NCBI GenBank assembly: GCA_973895155.1
Contig: OZ316895.1
Coordinates: forward strand, 2,666,001 to 2,730,000
Reading direction: 5' to 3'
DNA from: Marsupella aquatica
Taxonomy: Eukaryota; Marchantiophyta
Length of the DNA: 64,000 bases
The translations under genes and the position numbers were made by a program. A model generated the notes under the pieces. The model searched no databases and was not told where the DNA came from. It saw only the letters and a list, made by a program, of their open reading frames with translations. This document shows, piece by piece, positions 30,601-43,900 of the stretch; the stretch's first letter is position 1; each line of letters begins with the position of its first letter.

Positions 30601-33600
30601 CTATTCCTGGTATTCATGTCGATTATCGAGACCGCCTTTAACTGACGGCTTCTAAATCAGCATGAACAAATCAAGATTGATGGCAGAAGAGACGCATGTC
30701 GAGCACTAAGCTGACGCATCTCTGGCGAGAAGTTTCCCCAAAAAGCATTCGCAATGAAAGGAAAAGCTTAAGCAAAGGCTTGGACACAACTATCCCTTCC
30801 AACGACATCAAACAGCGGACGGCCTCCTCTTCCCTCAGAGCACCTCACGAAAACTTATGACGAAGTGAATAATCGAAGCCAAACAAGCAGACAATTACTC
30901 CAAAACCTCTATCGAGGAAGAAAAAAGGTCAGCAAACAACTCCCTCCCCCCCCCTTCTGCCAGATTCCAACATAGAGCACCTCACGGTAAATTACAACGA
31001 AGAGCTAAGATCGAGAGCGACTGAAAATTCAAAAGCCTCTGCCAGTTGTGTTGTCATTCATGCGGATGCCACGTACAGCCACGACTTAACGGAGCACATT
31101 ACCATTCCGAGAACCCCATTGTCTCCGCTCCACAAATTGGAATCAGTAATAGCTCATAATACAAAGCGAACAAGCGGATCAATATTTTTTAATCGAACGT
31201 TCCCGAAGTTGATCAACATCCGAATACCGCCAACGAGTGAGGTCATCAAACCTCATCCTTCTACCCTAACCCCAGGCTCAGGACGGGATCACAATGGAAA
31301 CCAAACAAGTGGACCATTATCAATTATTCGACGACCACCAGCGATAAAAAGTCATCAAAGCCGGTCTCCCACACCATTCCCACCTCAGAAAAGGCTCGTA
31401 GTTGAAACCAAGCACGTGGATAAATATTCCAAGTCAACTAAACAGGAAAAGTCATCACAACCAATCTCCTACAATGTTCCTCATCTTCCCACATGGACAC
31501 TACGGGTACGCGAGCAAGTGACGCTCCCTACAACCTTCAGGTCTCCGTTCCCAATCAAGCAGTAGGTCAAACAGTCTCCCCACCAGCCTGCCCCGGCAGT
31601 CCAAATTTCTCCGCATGTCCACTACCTGTAGGGCCTCCGTTCGCAATACAACACTGGTCAAATCAAACACTGAACGACATCTGAGTAAACAAGGCCTACA
31701 CCAGTTCATAGAATACTAGAACCTCAATTCACCACCGCCATCGCCCGCAGAAACGCAGATTGGAGCTCGACTGTGGTGCTTCTCGTCAAACAGTTGGAAC
31801 GACGGCTCTCCAGGTTTTCCAGGTTTTCCAGGTTTTCCTCCACCGCAGTAATGTAGTCCTGTAGGACGCGAAAGATGAGGATGACGAGAGACCAATTATT
31901 GCACTAAGAACGCGCGGGCATTCGCCTGCCATTTGAACCCTTGGATCAACGATCTCTACTTGATCCATGGGTTCACAAGCTATTAGGGACGAGACATAAG
32001 ATCGATAATATTTAATGCGATTAGCGTTGATTAGCCACCATTTGAACCCTTGGAGCCCGGGCCTTGGAGGCTTGGCTCAATGATCTCTACTTGATCCATG
32101 GGTTCACAAGGGATTAGGGACCAGACATAAGGTCGACAATATTTAATGTGATTAATATTGATTAGCCTTGTAGGTAGCTGGTCACTTTTCCTGACGGTGG
32201 TATAACTTTTCATTCAGTCATGTCCCCTTATCATTAAGAGAAGTTTCATGTTTGACCCATCTCCCTAGGCAGGCCTGATGGCAGCATTTGAGTAAATTTA
32301 AGGGCAAGGCCCCAATGATTAAGAGCCTTTCCTTTCAAGATCTCCAAATTTCATAACAAATTAAGTATTTTGTTTTATTTACAAGAACACACACATTATT
32401 TGTAGAGATTTTGTGGACAATCAAAATTTACTTTTTCCCTGCATGTTTGGGAATGTAGAGGGCCGATATTCCCAAGGACCATCATATCCAAGACAGCCCT
32501 AAATAGTGTGTGTGCATTCCTTTGGTTACCAGTTGCCTCTAGGCTGCATGATATAGGAGCTCACAGGGGCCAGGGAGACCTTGAGTTTGAATCTTGCTGG
32601 CAATGAAAGCTTTTGTCATTCAGTGCACCCAAATGCGATGTTTATTCAAATCCTCTTGACACTCAAAAAATGTTGGACTTGCCTAATTGCATATGTGGGG
32701 CAGCTATATAGTTAATGAGCCTCGAGCTTGAGTTTCTTTATGAATCACAAGTGCCCATGCCCTATGCAGAAGGCAAACCAAACAAAGCCACACTGAATGT
32801 GAACTGACAAAGAGGAACAAATACAGTAGACTGGGAAAAACTACAGTAAAGTAGACAACCATGAATTGTACCAGCTGGGATTCATGTACGATACACTATA
32901 CTGGATGTTTCATTGGCGTCCATGTGGGCTTCTTTTTCTTTCCTGGGACTTGGATTTCAAAACTTTACGATCCAAGTGAAACCCAAGTTCAAAATTAATC
33001 CGTGGACCCCCATGTTCATCCAAGGAATGTGTGTATGATTAAGTGAAATCAATTTTCATCAAGGTGGTAACCGACGGTTTTGAGTCTCGAGATGGTGTTG
33101 GTGTGTGCTCGTACAAAAACAAATGCTCAAAATATAGAGATTTATCAAACAGAAGGTTGAATGTGGAGGAATTGAGTTTTTTGATAGGTTTTGTTTACAC
33201 ATTGGAGAACTCATCTTTCAACCATTCTTGATTGATTGTTTGTGAGTTACATTGAGTATTACCGCCACAAGACAGATTGGAGCACAACACTCAGCTTTGG
33301 TAAAAGAGCGCTTGTCGATTCGGTGGGAAGAACACACAAAACGAGTCATCACTTCACACAAAGGATTTGTAATTATTTTTATTTAAGAAAGCTATGGTGT
33401 GAGGGGAAGACCAACAATTGTTTCTTTGACATAGAGACTGCATTTGGCGTCAACTTGTGTTCAGAGTGAGCTTTAGTTGAAGACTATCTAAGAAATGCGA
33501 ACAATTCAAGCCGGGAAGCAAGCATTGTGGACAAGCGATGGCGACGTAATCAAAGAAATTAATTTGTAGCGGCTAAGTTTGTGACGGTGACAAGATTGTG
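30601..33600. other. Spacer with tandem duplications, no gene seen
   Basis: 31230-31490 is a degenerate repeat of about 105 bp starting GTCATCAAA (31243, 31350, 31450). CCAGGTTTTC is repeated three times at 31811-31840. A duplication of about 110-130 bp is listed separately. At 32260-32310 AGGCAGGCCTGATGGCA followed by AAGGGCAAGGCC resembles 51615-51660 (AGGCAGGCCTGATGGCA, AAGGGCAAAGGCC), which suggests a dispersed repeat. ORFs such as 31119-31565 follow the degenerate repeat and have no recognisable domain. Confidence 0.4.
31929..32167. repeat. Direct duplication, unit about 110-130 bp
   Basis: Units 31929-32037 and 32038-32167 share CCATTTGAACCCTTGGA, ATGATCTCTACTTGATCCAT, GGGTTCACAAG, TTAGGGAC-AGACATAAG and AATATTTAATG-GATTA. 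The second has an extra segment of about 20 bp (GCCCGGGCCTTGGAGGC) near its start. Confidence 0.85.
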
Positions 33601-34080
33601 ATATCTCTTAATCGAGAAAGGATTTCCAATGAGCCTCAAATTGACAAATTTTGTCAAGTTCCATATGAGTTTTTGAATTTCTTCGTCTTTCCAATGAGTG
33701 TGAATATAAGAAAGTTTGATCATGAGTTCATGAATTCTTTTAGCTTTCCAACATTGAGTCCGACATTGACGAATTTCATGTCAGATTTTGTCATGGTACC
33801 CAAGAGATCAGGAGGTTTTCAAATGTGTGACATTGAGATTATTTGTAAGAGATAGAGAGATCATGAGTATCTAAATTTCTCTAGCTTTCCAATGAACCTA
33901 ACATTGATAGATTTTGTCAAGTACTAAAGAGATGATGAGTTTTAAAGTTTACTCTAGCTTTCCAATGAGTGTGACATTGAGAGATTTTATCAAGACATTA
34001 CTAAAGAGATCACAAGTTTCTAAATCTTGATCTTGAGTTTTCAAATGAATCAAACATTGACAGATTTTATTATTTAGGTT
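33601..34080. repeat. Degenerate tandem repeat, unit about 75-80 bp
   Basis: Roughly six units organised as GAGATCATGAGT, TCTAAATTTCTCTAGC, TTTCCAATGAGTGTGACATT, GAGAGATTTTATCAAG with heavy divergence. Clear anchors are TTTCCAATGA at 33626, 33688, 33885 and 33957, and ACATTGA-AGATTTT near 33905, 33975 and 34045. Confidence 0.65.
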
Positions 34081-35785
34081 TACAATGTGAAGCCAAAGGG
34101 GTTTTAACTATGTACATTTATATCGATTGCTTTTTTCAAACTTGCAAACAATTAAAAAATACAAGCATTTTAATATAAAACACTGATATATTTTTGACAC
34201 ACAGCAAAATGGTAACTTTGTTTTACTAAATGACATCTCTTCCTTTGTATTTTGGTTTTTTTTACGTTTAATAGTTACGGCATGGCGCCCAAAAAATTAC
34301 GTTGCTTCTGCCACAAACAGGAATGTGCACATTTGTTATTGTTAAAAGTAGGATCATTCCTGTTTGTGGCTGGTTGTGGTGATGTGGCGCAACCTCATGG
34401 CAGAGAATTTGCAAGAGACACCTAATGGGGGTCCATAAAAAGGAAAGAAGACATGATGGACTCCAGTGTTTGACAAACAAGTACAGCTAGTAAGGACCAT
34501 TTTCCGAGTGTTGTTGTGAACTGACCAACATGGTTGCTGGCTCACAAAGGAAATCAGAAAAGAAATCTGGATGGTAAAGGGATTTATACCATAAGGGGTC
34601 AATTACAACAACCATTTACAATCCAAAATAGGGATTTGTCTACTTGACATTTGTTTTGTAAAATTAAAGAACTAATTCAAATGCGCTATTAGAAATAATT
34701 AGATCCGGGCTACCATATCTGCAGGGCTACTCAAAGGATGTGAACAGGCCAAAGCTTAAGGAAATGCATTGTGCATGAGAACTGTTAAAAATTGTATTCC
34801 AACAATAAGTATGAGAGTAATTTTTAGCTAACATGGTCTAGGAAACCACACTTTAATTAGTGTTATCTCTCCAAACATTTGTAAATTACTGTTATTGGGT
34901 TTAAAGTGGACTTCACTCGTAGTTTAGAATTACAAATTAGTCTATATGAACACAAAATCTGCTATAAGACCAATTAGTTGTGAAGTGTAAAATGTCGAAG
35001 TCATACACACAAGAAGCTTCCTAAGAAGAAAGGACCAATTCACCAAAAATGACCAAACAAAGCAGAATGGATTACAAGCAAAATAGGTTAGAGAGGACAA
35101 TCACTAAATTCAAGAGCGCAAATGCAACCCCAAATACCTAAGGACCTGGATAAACTAAAACAACTTTTTCCACCGCAAAATGTGAATATTCATACAACAA
35201 AATACACTTTTTGAGCTCAAAGCCACATTTTAGCATACTCTATCTGAGTTGCAGGTACGGAAGTCCTTTGTCAAACATGGTAGTCCATTTAAGTCCAGAT
35301 TTAAGTTCCTTTTCATCTTCTCTATTATAAATTAAAAACAGTGTGCTCTACGTTTAGAAGTATGTCTAGATGTACCTTTGACACCAATTGAGGATTTATC
35401 AAAGAAAATACAATATGAGTTTATGGAGCAAAAATCTCATGGGATTCCTAAGCTCACTTATATGATAGGATTTCCTTTCTTCCATCTGTCCATATTAGGG
35501 ACAATTAGTTCAAGTACCCCTTGGTTATGTAGGTTTGATTTTAACAAGTTGGTCTGGAGTGATCATGAAGAGTTGCATGTATTGGAATAAGTTTGCATGT
35601 GGAGATGAAAGGACAAATTGAGTAGACTATTAGTGGTACCAGCCCATGAAATTTTTTATGTAAGTAGTTCTAGACACGTCTACAATCCATGTGATACTCC
35701 ATAAACTCCATGCAAAATGTTATAGTAGTTGAAGAGTTTCTTGTGTTCCTTTGTTATTTCTCTCTCCATAGTAGTTGAAGAGTTT
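34081..35785. other. AT-rich spacer, no gene seen
   Basis: No recognisable coding region. A short inverted pair, GGAATGTGCACATTTGTTATT and AATCATTCCTGTTTGTGGC-type text near 34315-34375, is the only structure noticed. ORFs are below 90 codons and unrelated to known families. Confidence 0.4.
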
Positions 35786-36127
35786 GTTAGGGCTAGGTTC
35801 CATGGGGCTGGGAGTGAGGAGTACAGATGTGTGTCAAAAAGGGTTGAGCCAATAAATTATAGCTTTTCCAGGGACTGAAGTATGTACAAATATTTTAGTA
35901 TGTAGGGAGTATGATTTTCTCTCACACTCCCTATATATTAAACTCTAGGGGTGCCCCCTCCCCCATATAGTAACAGTCCAGGGCATTCTAGTTCATTGGC
36001 TTTCAAGTCAAATTCATACATTTAAAATATTGTGTACACCTTGGAATATGGTGTATTTGGGCCCCATGGGGTCTCAGAGGGAGTGATTGTACTCCCTACC
36101 CCTGGCCCATGGAACCTAATCCTAACT
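35786..36127. mobile_element. Possible MITE-like inverted-repeat element
   Basis: The left arm, near 35788-35825, reads GTTAGGGCTAGGTTCCATGG then GGCTGGGAGTGAGGAGTAC. The reverse complement of about 36090-36127 reads GTTAGGATTAGGTTCCATGG then GCCAGGGGTAGGGAGTAC. The arms enclose about 270 bp that includes a second hairpin (TATGTAGGGAGT at 35897 with ACTCCCTATATAT at 35925). No convincing target duplication is seen, so an old element or a simple hairpin are both possible. Confidence 0.45.
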
Positions 36128-37230
36128 TACTGCCCCCTGGTATTCACTTGGCCTAGTAGCCAAAAGGTTTCATATTGTCCCTTGGTATTCTTTTGTACAA
36201 TAGGTGAAGAGTTTCTTTATGGACCCCAAGGGAAATTTCTTCCAGAATCTGGAAGCACGGGCAACCATATCAGCACTATTGGTCACAAACAAGAACAATC
36301 AATTGTGCAAGAAGAACCCCAACATGATTATATTTGTTTGGCAAGAAAAATAATTAGTCTGCCTCAATTTTTAATATTGTCATGATTTTTGTTGTATTTA
36401 CAAAAATGACACGGTTTAAATATATAACTCCCCTGGTTACCTTGGGGAACTTGTTATCCATATATAAAATTGTGATATTTTTGTAAATATGAAAAAAATA
36501 TAGTGACACTATTGTCAATTAGAACACCTTTAGTGACAAATTACTTAAAAACTGTTAATTTCAATTAAACCAAATGGATCTTCTTTCTCACGGCATTTTG
36601 TATCTCATCCGAGTTCAAAATGCTCATTTCGAGGACAAAAGTACTCTAATTTGTTCTCTCTGTTCTCCATTGAATCATCTTGAAGTGAACAGCAAGCAAG
36701 GGTAAATGATTGTGTGTTGCAGGTGGAAGGAGTTACTAGTGCGCTCTGGGGGGTTGCCATTACTGGAAAGATTCATGCTCCAGTCCCTCGCGTAAACAAA
36801 ACAAATATCCACGGCCCCAACACCACTCTCACGAATACTCCGTGAGCCTCAGCCGTCGATCGACCAGGTTTCAACTTCCGAATAAATCGGTAAATATGGG
36901 TTCCTTGGGGGCCCCACTTCAGGGTCACAGTGGGGCCCACACAGGGGCTGCCGGGATAATAATTAGGTAGAGGGGAAGGGGCGAGGGGCAGTGACATGGA
37001 CTTCGCCATAATGGCCTGCCCCGGTTGGATCGACCCAGTGCAGCCCATCTACGGTGGTCCGCCGTGGTTGGCTGGACCCATGGCCACGGAGTGACGCAAT
37101 ACCTTCCCTCTTGAAATGGACCTGTCTCTGAAGGCTCTGGCTGGAGTTCAGGGGATGGATGGAATCTCGAAAGGCAAGTGAGGGTAAGGGCATGAGGGAG
37201 TGAGGGGAGGGGACTGGCTGCCGCGCCCCG
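36128..37230. other. Spacer upstream of the helicase gene
   Basis: AT-rich to about 36730, then clearly GC-richer from about 36780 to 37240. The GC-rich part fits the distal promoter of the plus-strand helicase gene. Minus-strand ORFs at 36773-37362 are compositional. Confidence 0.4.
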
Positions 37231-37234
37231 AAGG

Positions 37235-37242
37235 GTATATAA
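37235..37242 (+). promoter_or_regulatory. Candidate TATA box of the helicase gene
   Basis: GTATATAA in GC-rich context, about 680 bp upstream of the ATG at 37921. That would imply a long 5' leader of about 650 bp containing several short upstream ORFs. Not demonstrated. Confidence 0.4.
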
Positions 37243-37920
37243 CGGGGGGTGTGCCTCTCCATTGGGCAGAGTACGCAGATTGCGAACAGAGAGCGGTTCC
37301 CTCACACAAAAGGCAAATTTCTGCTCCTCTGTGTCGAGACGAACGGAGATCGGCAGCAGCACGCAGCACCTTTACAATCTGGAACTGGAGAAGAGAGGAA
37401 GACGCATGGAGGAGCCGTTTTCTTGAGTGAAGGTGGTGAGTTGAGGTGAGGGCAGGAGGAGGCCGAAAGCTCGCCGTGGTTGGTTTCGATCTGGATAGGA
37501 AAATTTTGAATTCCAATTTCTTTGGTGGCTGTGAGTGGCCCGAGATTCGGAAGCAGGGTAGCGGATTGAGTCGTCTTCGGTGAGAGTGAGTGCGAAGGTG
37601 GAGTGAAGGGCAAGTATAGGGTAGAGTTGCGGACGGTTGACGTTGTTGCGTTGCCGATTGGTGCATTTTGCGATGGACAATTTGTTCTTAGAGTGGAATT
37701 TGGTGGATCGGAGGCTTATGTATGGGCACAGGGGGAGGTATCGGTTTCTTAGCTGGAGAGTATGTCTTCGGCACTCGGGGTGAGCGAGAAGAGGAAGTGC
37801 AAGTTTTGGAGGTGCAAACTGGAAGTGCAATCTAGCAGGACCGGCAGGGATTTGGAAGTGATGTGAATTAGGTTAAGAGTGATTCCGGTCGCGAGGTGTT
37901 CTCTTTGTCCAAATCAATGA

Positions 37921-40900
37921 ATGTCAAGCATGGACAGGATGTTGCTCGACTTGAATTTGCCGCCGCCTCCTCATTGGTCGCCTCAAGCTGTCCGCGTGAT
38001 TCCCCCGTCCGTGGACACTAGGCCTCCTTCCCCTTCTCTTGATAATGTAACTCACAATGGTGACGCTGATCCTTTGAAGCCGAAGCTTGGGGCAGGTGAT
38101 TCAGCCTCTCCAAGATGCGCGGTGAAGCAACCACTGGAGAATGGTTCTCGTCCCGACGTCGAGGCCTCGGCATCGGTTACAAGCGATCCTTGTCCGGCAA
38201 TTCAAGCCGCGGAAGTTGTCCCCATAGCTAATGGTTCCGACACTGTGACCCCTGTGACCAGCAGCAATCCAGGGAGCAGCAGCCCTTCAACAACAGGTAA
38301 ACATCCGGTCGAAGTTCCGGAAAATGAGCTCAATGGGAAAGGAAGCGACTCCAGCTTGGTGTCCTCCGTACACGTCGTTAGTGACGTGGAGGACCAGGTT
38401 GAAAGGCCACCCGGTAGATCTGTACTTGAGGATTCCGATGATACAACGCCATCTGTAGCTGATGACACGTCTGGAGATCGCGGGGGTGGTGGTACCAAAG
38501 TGCACAAACGACTGAGGACACTTGGTCAATTAAGAAATAGGAAGGTGGAGAAAAATGCAGCTGCTGCGGGCCCGGAAAACACTCAAAATTTAGAAACTCT
38601 GGAAGATGAGATAGTCGGTGATCGAACCAGTGCGCATGCACGGGAGGAAGTTTTGGCATCTGTAGTAAGCTCCCGACCTTCTATACAGTTGAGAATTAGG
38701 AAAGGAGACAAAAGTGTAACGACAAGTAACGGTGACTCAACATCGAGGAGAAACGCGTTTAGTGGTCAGATTCTAAGTGATGGCGGAAGTAGCCCAGATC
38801 GAAGCGAAGAGCAGGAGCCTTTTCTGCCATTCGGGAGGTTTGCGAAGATTCCCAGTCAACCAAGGAGCAAGAAGACTGAGAAGCGAGCTAACTTTGTGCC
38901 ACCAATTGTAGTGTCAGAGGTCAGGTATGAGGTGGTTATCGGGAAAATGGAGGCTGCCGAAAGGAAGACGTTGGACGGTGGAAGTGGGAGTGGTATTGGA
39001 AAAGCCAGCATTGGCGACAAACCGATGATCGATGCTGTTGAAGAGGGCGAAGTAGGTGTCCAAGGAGAGAAACTCGAAGAAATTAAGGAGCCGTCTCGGA
39101 CGCCGTCAGATGCTGGATCTCAATCCGCAGGAATGAAGAGGTCTGGAATGGGCTTGAAAGATGCTATGCCAGGGAAAAGACGCAGGCAAACTGTACTTTT
39201 AGAAGTTGGCGAGTCACTAAAACAAGCTCGTCCTCTGAGGATTCCAACTTCGGACGGTCCGGGGGGTCGGATTGTACGAACGCGTCGTGATGTTTCGCGA
39301 CCGTCCTCAAGCCAAGTGCCCGAGAAGCAAGAAAACCAAAGCAATCAGGGAGCTACGAGTTCAGGTCAAGTGGAATCCATGTCTCGGAAAGCTGAAAATG
39401 TAAATGACGAATCAGCAAAATTAGACAGAATTTCGAACTCGCAACCGATCGAGAGTATCGGTCAATTCCGCAGACCTGTTCTCAAAAGGCAAATATCAAT
39501 ATTATCCGACACATCTGGGAAAGGAGTTTCCAGTTTCGGCAGAGTAGACTCTGCAAAAGGTCTGAATATTGACGAAACTCGAATCTTCAGCAATTCAGGT
39601 GACGGATCAGAGCTACAGAAACCGCGCAGAGTTCCTCGAAAGACCGATGTGAAGAAGCCGACGGGAGAACTCAAAGATGCTTCGATAGAGCGCCTTCATC
39701 GCGAGGCTACTTCTTTCAAATTGTGGCAGACTTCTGGTTTGTACCTCAGCTTAAGTACTCTGCGTTTCGTTCTCCATTTACTGTGCGCTTTTGTTTCGTT
39801 AAAAGTCGCTTATAGTCTCTGCATCATACTGCCTATATACTCGAGAGGCTGTATTATTTTCGTCCCTTCTAAGTATGGGAACGGACGTGCATTTCAGTTC
39901 ATCTGAGTGTCTCTTGTGCTGTAAATGATGGCTGGCAGTGGTTGGTGGGGTACTTTTTTTTTATCGTTCTCTTTCGGATTACAGTTGTAGTGGGCTGTTA
40001 GCAACGCGGCTAGCATCGTTTTTGTTTGGTTGAGAAGTCCTTGAATGCTCAGTGTTTTCTTGATATTCCCTGCAGAGTAAGTCGATAGCGCTTTTACTTC
40101 TATCATATAGTTGACTCGGTGCTGAAGCAGAAATTGCCCTTATAATTTGCGGTCTTTTTGGTAGTACACCCTTGGAATGTTGGCTTTTGTCACAGCATTC
40201 ACCACTGGATTTTTGTTGTAGACGAAGTACTTTGATTTCTTAGTCAGTACTGAAGACAGTAGTTGCTCACATATTTAGGAGCAGCAATCTCTTTTCTCGG
40301 TAAGGCCCAAGGATTCTGGTACTCAATTGCTTGATCTCTGAGGGGCGTTGTCCAGTGGGATGCGTGAGCTGAGGCACTCAATTTGGGGAATGACATCAGG
40401 TGTGAGATGGTTCTGAGCACAATGAGGTGAGGGAACCTGATGGGGGCCTCTCGGGCACTCGGTGCGCAGGTTTGTATGTGGCTTTGCTGTGTATCACATG
40501 TGCATGTGTGGTGGGCGGCTGCCCCGTTCAGTGAGTGTGCCGCCTCTCTATGGCAGTTCAGAAGCTGAATGAGAAGGTCGCCTGTGCACATGTTCGGACA
40601 CAGTCAACTAATGGAGAAAGAAAGGCAAGGCACCATGTGCTCATGTTTGGTCTTGATAACTGACATAAACAAGTGTGCCTGCATTCCTTGCATTTTCTTG
40701 TGGTTGTCTTATCTCCACTTCATAATGACACTCCTTCTGTTACTTGCTTTGGTAAGAAAGTAAGTTGGCACGGGAAAGTGCAATGCGCTGCGAGCTTTTA
40801 TAAACAGAGTAAAATGGTTTCTCTGTTACTGGTAAAATTGTCGAAGGCATCGTATTTCTGTTTCGGTGGGTTTTTCTCTGGTCGCTGGGCATAGGCAAAT

Positions 40901-43900
40901 GGCGTGTGGACGGAATGGAAAGACTAAATCTTCAGATTTTATCCGTGGATACGGGACTAACGACAACCAAATTGTGGAATGGTGCAGGTGCTACGGACCT
41001 GCAGCAAGTTCCGGGTAGATTTGATTCTGTGGAAGATTATGTTCGGGTTCTTGAGCCATTGCTATTTGAAGAATGTCGTGCGCAACTGAACAGTTCGTGG
41101 GAGGAGCTCCTTGAGGGGAGTGTTAAGGATGCCCATGTTCCTGTCACTGTCAAGGGGGTTGAGCGACGTGAGAGAGGTAAAGTTCAAATTTGTTGCAACT
41201 TCTATGTGCTTGAGACCATATCTTTTTCACGCTGGATTTGTAAGTTTTGATTCTGGCTTCCTGTGCCATTGGTGATCTTGTAGTTCTGTACTCAGTTAGG
41301 TATGATACTGCTGGATGGTGTTCAATCTTACTAACATGTCACATCGACACTGGTAGCAGGATGGTATGACGTGGTTGTGCTTCCCGAGAATCCACACAGC
41401 AAATTCAAGTTCAAAGAGGGTGATGTTGCTGTTATTTCCACGCCTAAACCGGGATCAGGTCAGGTTCACCCTAAAAGTCCCAAAGTGCTCATTTGGTAGA
41501 AATTTTCCAGTAGATTGAAAGAACGAATGAAGTAGAAAGTTCGTGGAACCGCTAGTAGGGCAAGGGACAGAGAAGTACAAACAAGGAAGAGTCCAGTTTG
41601 TTGGTACAACTCCTCCTCGCTGATCAGCGACCTAAGCAACTGTGGTACTAAAGCATAGCTGGACATGTGTAATTCTCTCAGATTAGTGATGCTTATTGTA
41701 ACTTATTGTAAGGTCGGGTATTGAGCGAGCTTTTCATGCTTTCATGGTCAAAGATTGCAGGATTTTATTGTTATTCCGTATGTAAACATATTTTTCTACA
41801 GGGTACTCAAAAGCCTGTGTTAACAGGGTGTAAGTTGTTGTCGCAGTTGGAAACCAAAAGGGGAGAATCAAAGGGTTACCCTTCAAGGAGAAAGACGGAG
41901 CAGTGTCAGGCCGCATTACTGGCATTGTTAGGAGATACTACCCAATCGACGTCCGGGACCCTCCTGGTGCAACCTTACATTTTCATGTCTCACCAGATGA
42001 ATTGGATGACGCCAGGTTTGTTTGTTGTTGCATGTGCCTCATCATTTACACTGTTTGCAAAGATATCTTTCAGATGCTGCAGATACGTCAAAGCTTGCCT
42101 GGGTGGCGGGTTTCCCCACCGTTTATTAGTGGTTTACACTCAATTTCACCTACTTTATTAGTGAAAATCATTTCGAGGTTGGTCTGATGCTATGAGGCAG
42201 TCACCAACTTGAAATTCACCGTCTTGTCCATGATGGAAAATCTCCTGGAGTGGGACACTCCATTTAGGGTTTGGAAAGTGAGCACTGACAATACTTTTCT
42301 GCTCAGACAGAATGATAATTATTACACTTTTGCTTTCAAGTCCTCCACACTGATTTAGTGAAGCCCTAGTGTTTGATCATACGTTTCATCGGGGTAACTG
42401 TGGGGGAGAGCTTAAATGCAGAACACGTTTTGACTTTATTGATGACGTTGTATTTAGATGGATTGTTTTAAATGAATCGAACAATGTCCCGAGGACTGCT
42501 TCTTTGTTCTGCTAGCTTGACTCTTGTGTGCTTATTGCTGGTCCAGTAACTTATTTACTCGAGATCACGTTAGTGAGGAGTGCACTGATCGGTATTTCTG
42601 AATGCTTGTATTTCTGTGTAGCAGTATCACAGACCCAACGACTGTCAATGGAAATGTGATGAAAGATCTGGACCAACAAGGAGTGACCTGGTATCTAACA
42701 GTGCTGGGGGGAGTGACCACCACTCAACGTGAATACATCGCACTACATTTTCTCCAACAATTTCACCCAAAGGTTGTTTGTTCTGTCCATCTCTCTGCCC
42801 TTAGGACAATTTAGATGTCTGGAAGCGCAAAGCTTGATCTGTACGGGCATTGCTGTGTGGCAAATGTCTAAAGTTATAGGTTTCAGGATGAAGTTGTTCC
42901 GACGGTTGACAGATTGTAAAATCATTTCTATGTATTGAATGTGGACTGCAAGACGACGGTGGAAGGATTGTAAACCGGAAGGTGTCATTACGCCGACAGT
43001 ACCTAACTTGACCGGATTGTTGAATGCAGATGTTGAATGCTATATTGCAGCCTCGGCCAGAGCTGTTCCCTGGATATGCTGATCAGGAACCACCTGCTAT
43101 GCCCGATTGTTTCACACCAGCTTTTGTTCAGCATCTGCATGAACATTTCAATGGTCCACAACTCGCAGCGATTCAGTGGGCAGGTGCGCACACAGCTGCT
43201 GGTAGCGGTAGTACATTGGGGGCAGCGGGGGTTCCTAAGCAAGAACCCTGGCCATTTACCTTAGTGCAAGGACCTCCTGGAACAGGAAAGACCCATACGG
43301 TTTGGGGTATGTTGAATGTAATTCACTTAGTACAGTATCAGCGTTATTATCAAGCACTCTTGAAGAAACTTGCCCCCAACAGTCTGACATCCGAGGAACC
43401 TCCGACCAACAATCAAGTTAGCTATGAAAATGGCTCCATCGATGATGTCCTCCAGAGGATGGACGATAGTTTGGCTCGAATGCTACCAAAGCTGTGCCCT
43501 AAGCCTCGGATGCTTGTTTGTGCGCCTTCTAATGCTGCCACGGATGAGCTGCTATCGCGTGTCCTGGATAGAGGATTTATTGATGGCGAGATGAAAGTGT
43601 ATCGCCCAGATGTCGCACGTGTAGGGTCAGATCCCTCTTCTCGGGCTGCGCAAGCTGTGTCCGTGGAGAGAAGATCAGAACAGCTACTATCAATGGGACG
43701 GGACCAAGTAGTTGGTTGGCTTCAACAGCTCAAAGGGAAGGAGATGAACTGCTCTCAAGTTATTACAAGTTTGCAAAGGGACTTGAATGAGGTAGCCACC
43801 ACACGATCACAGGGGAATCTCGGGATTGATCCTGAGAAACTTGCAGCTCAAGATCAGGTCCGAGACACAAAGCTCCAGCAACTTGCAGCACTAGTTGAAG

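Noticed and set aside
32520-32640. tRNA-derived SINE (B-box-like GAGTTTGAATC)
   Set aside because: The B-box-like text is weak, no clear A box or 3' tail was found, and no target duplication is visible.
37148-37830. Overlapping minus-strand ORFs of 100-170 codons before the helicase ATG
   Set aside because: They are antisense to a GC-rich 5' leader, compete with each other in different frames and show no domains.
39737-39906. Hydrophobic C-terminal extension of the first helicase exon
   Set aside because: It is intron read-through; splicing at 39736 to 40988 restores the conserved family sequence.
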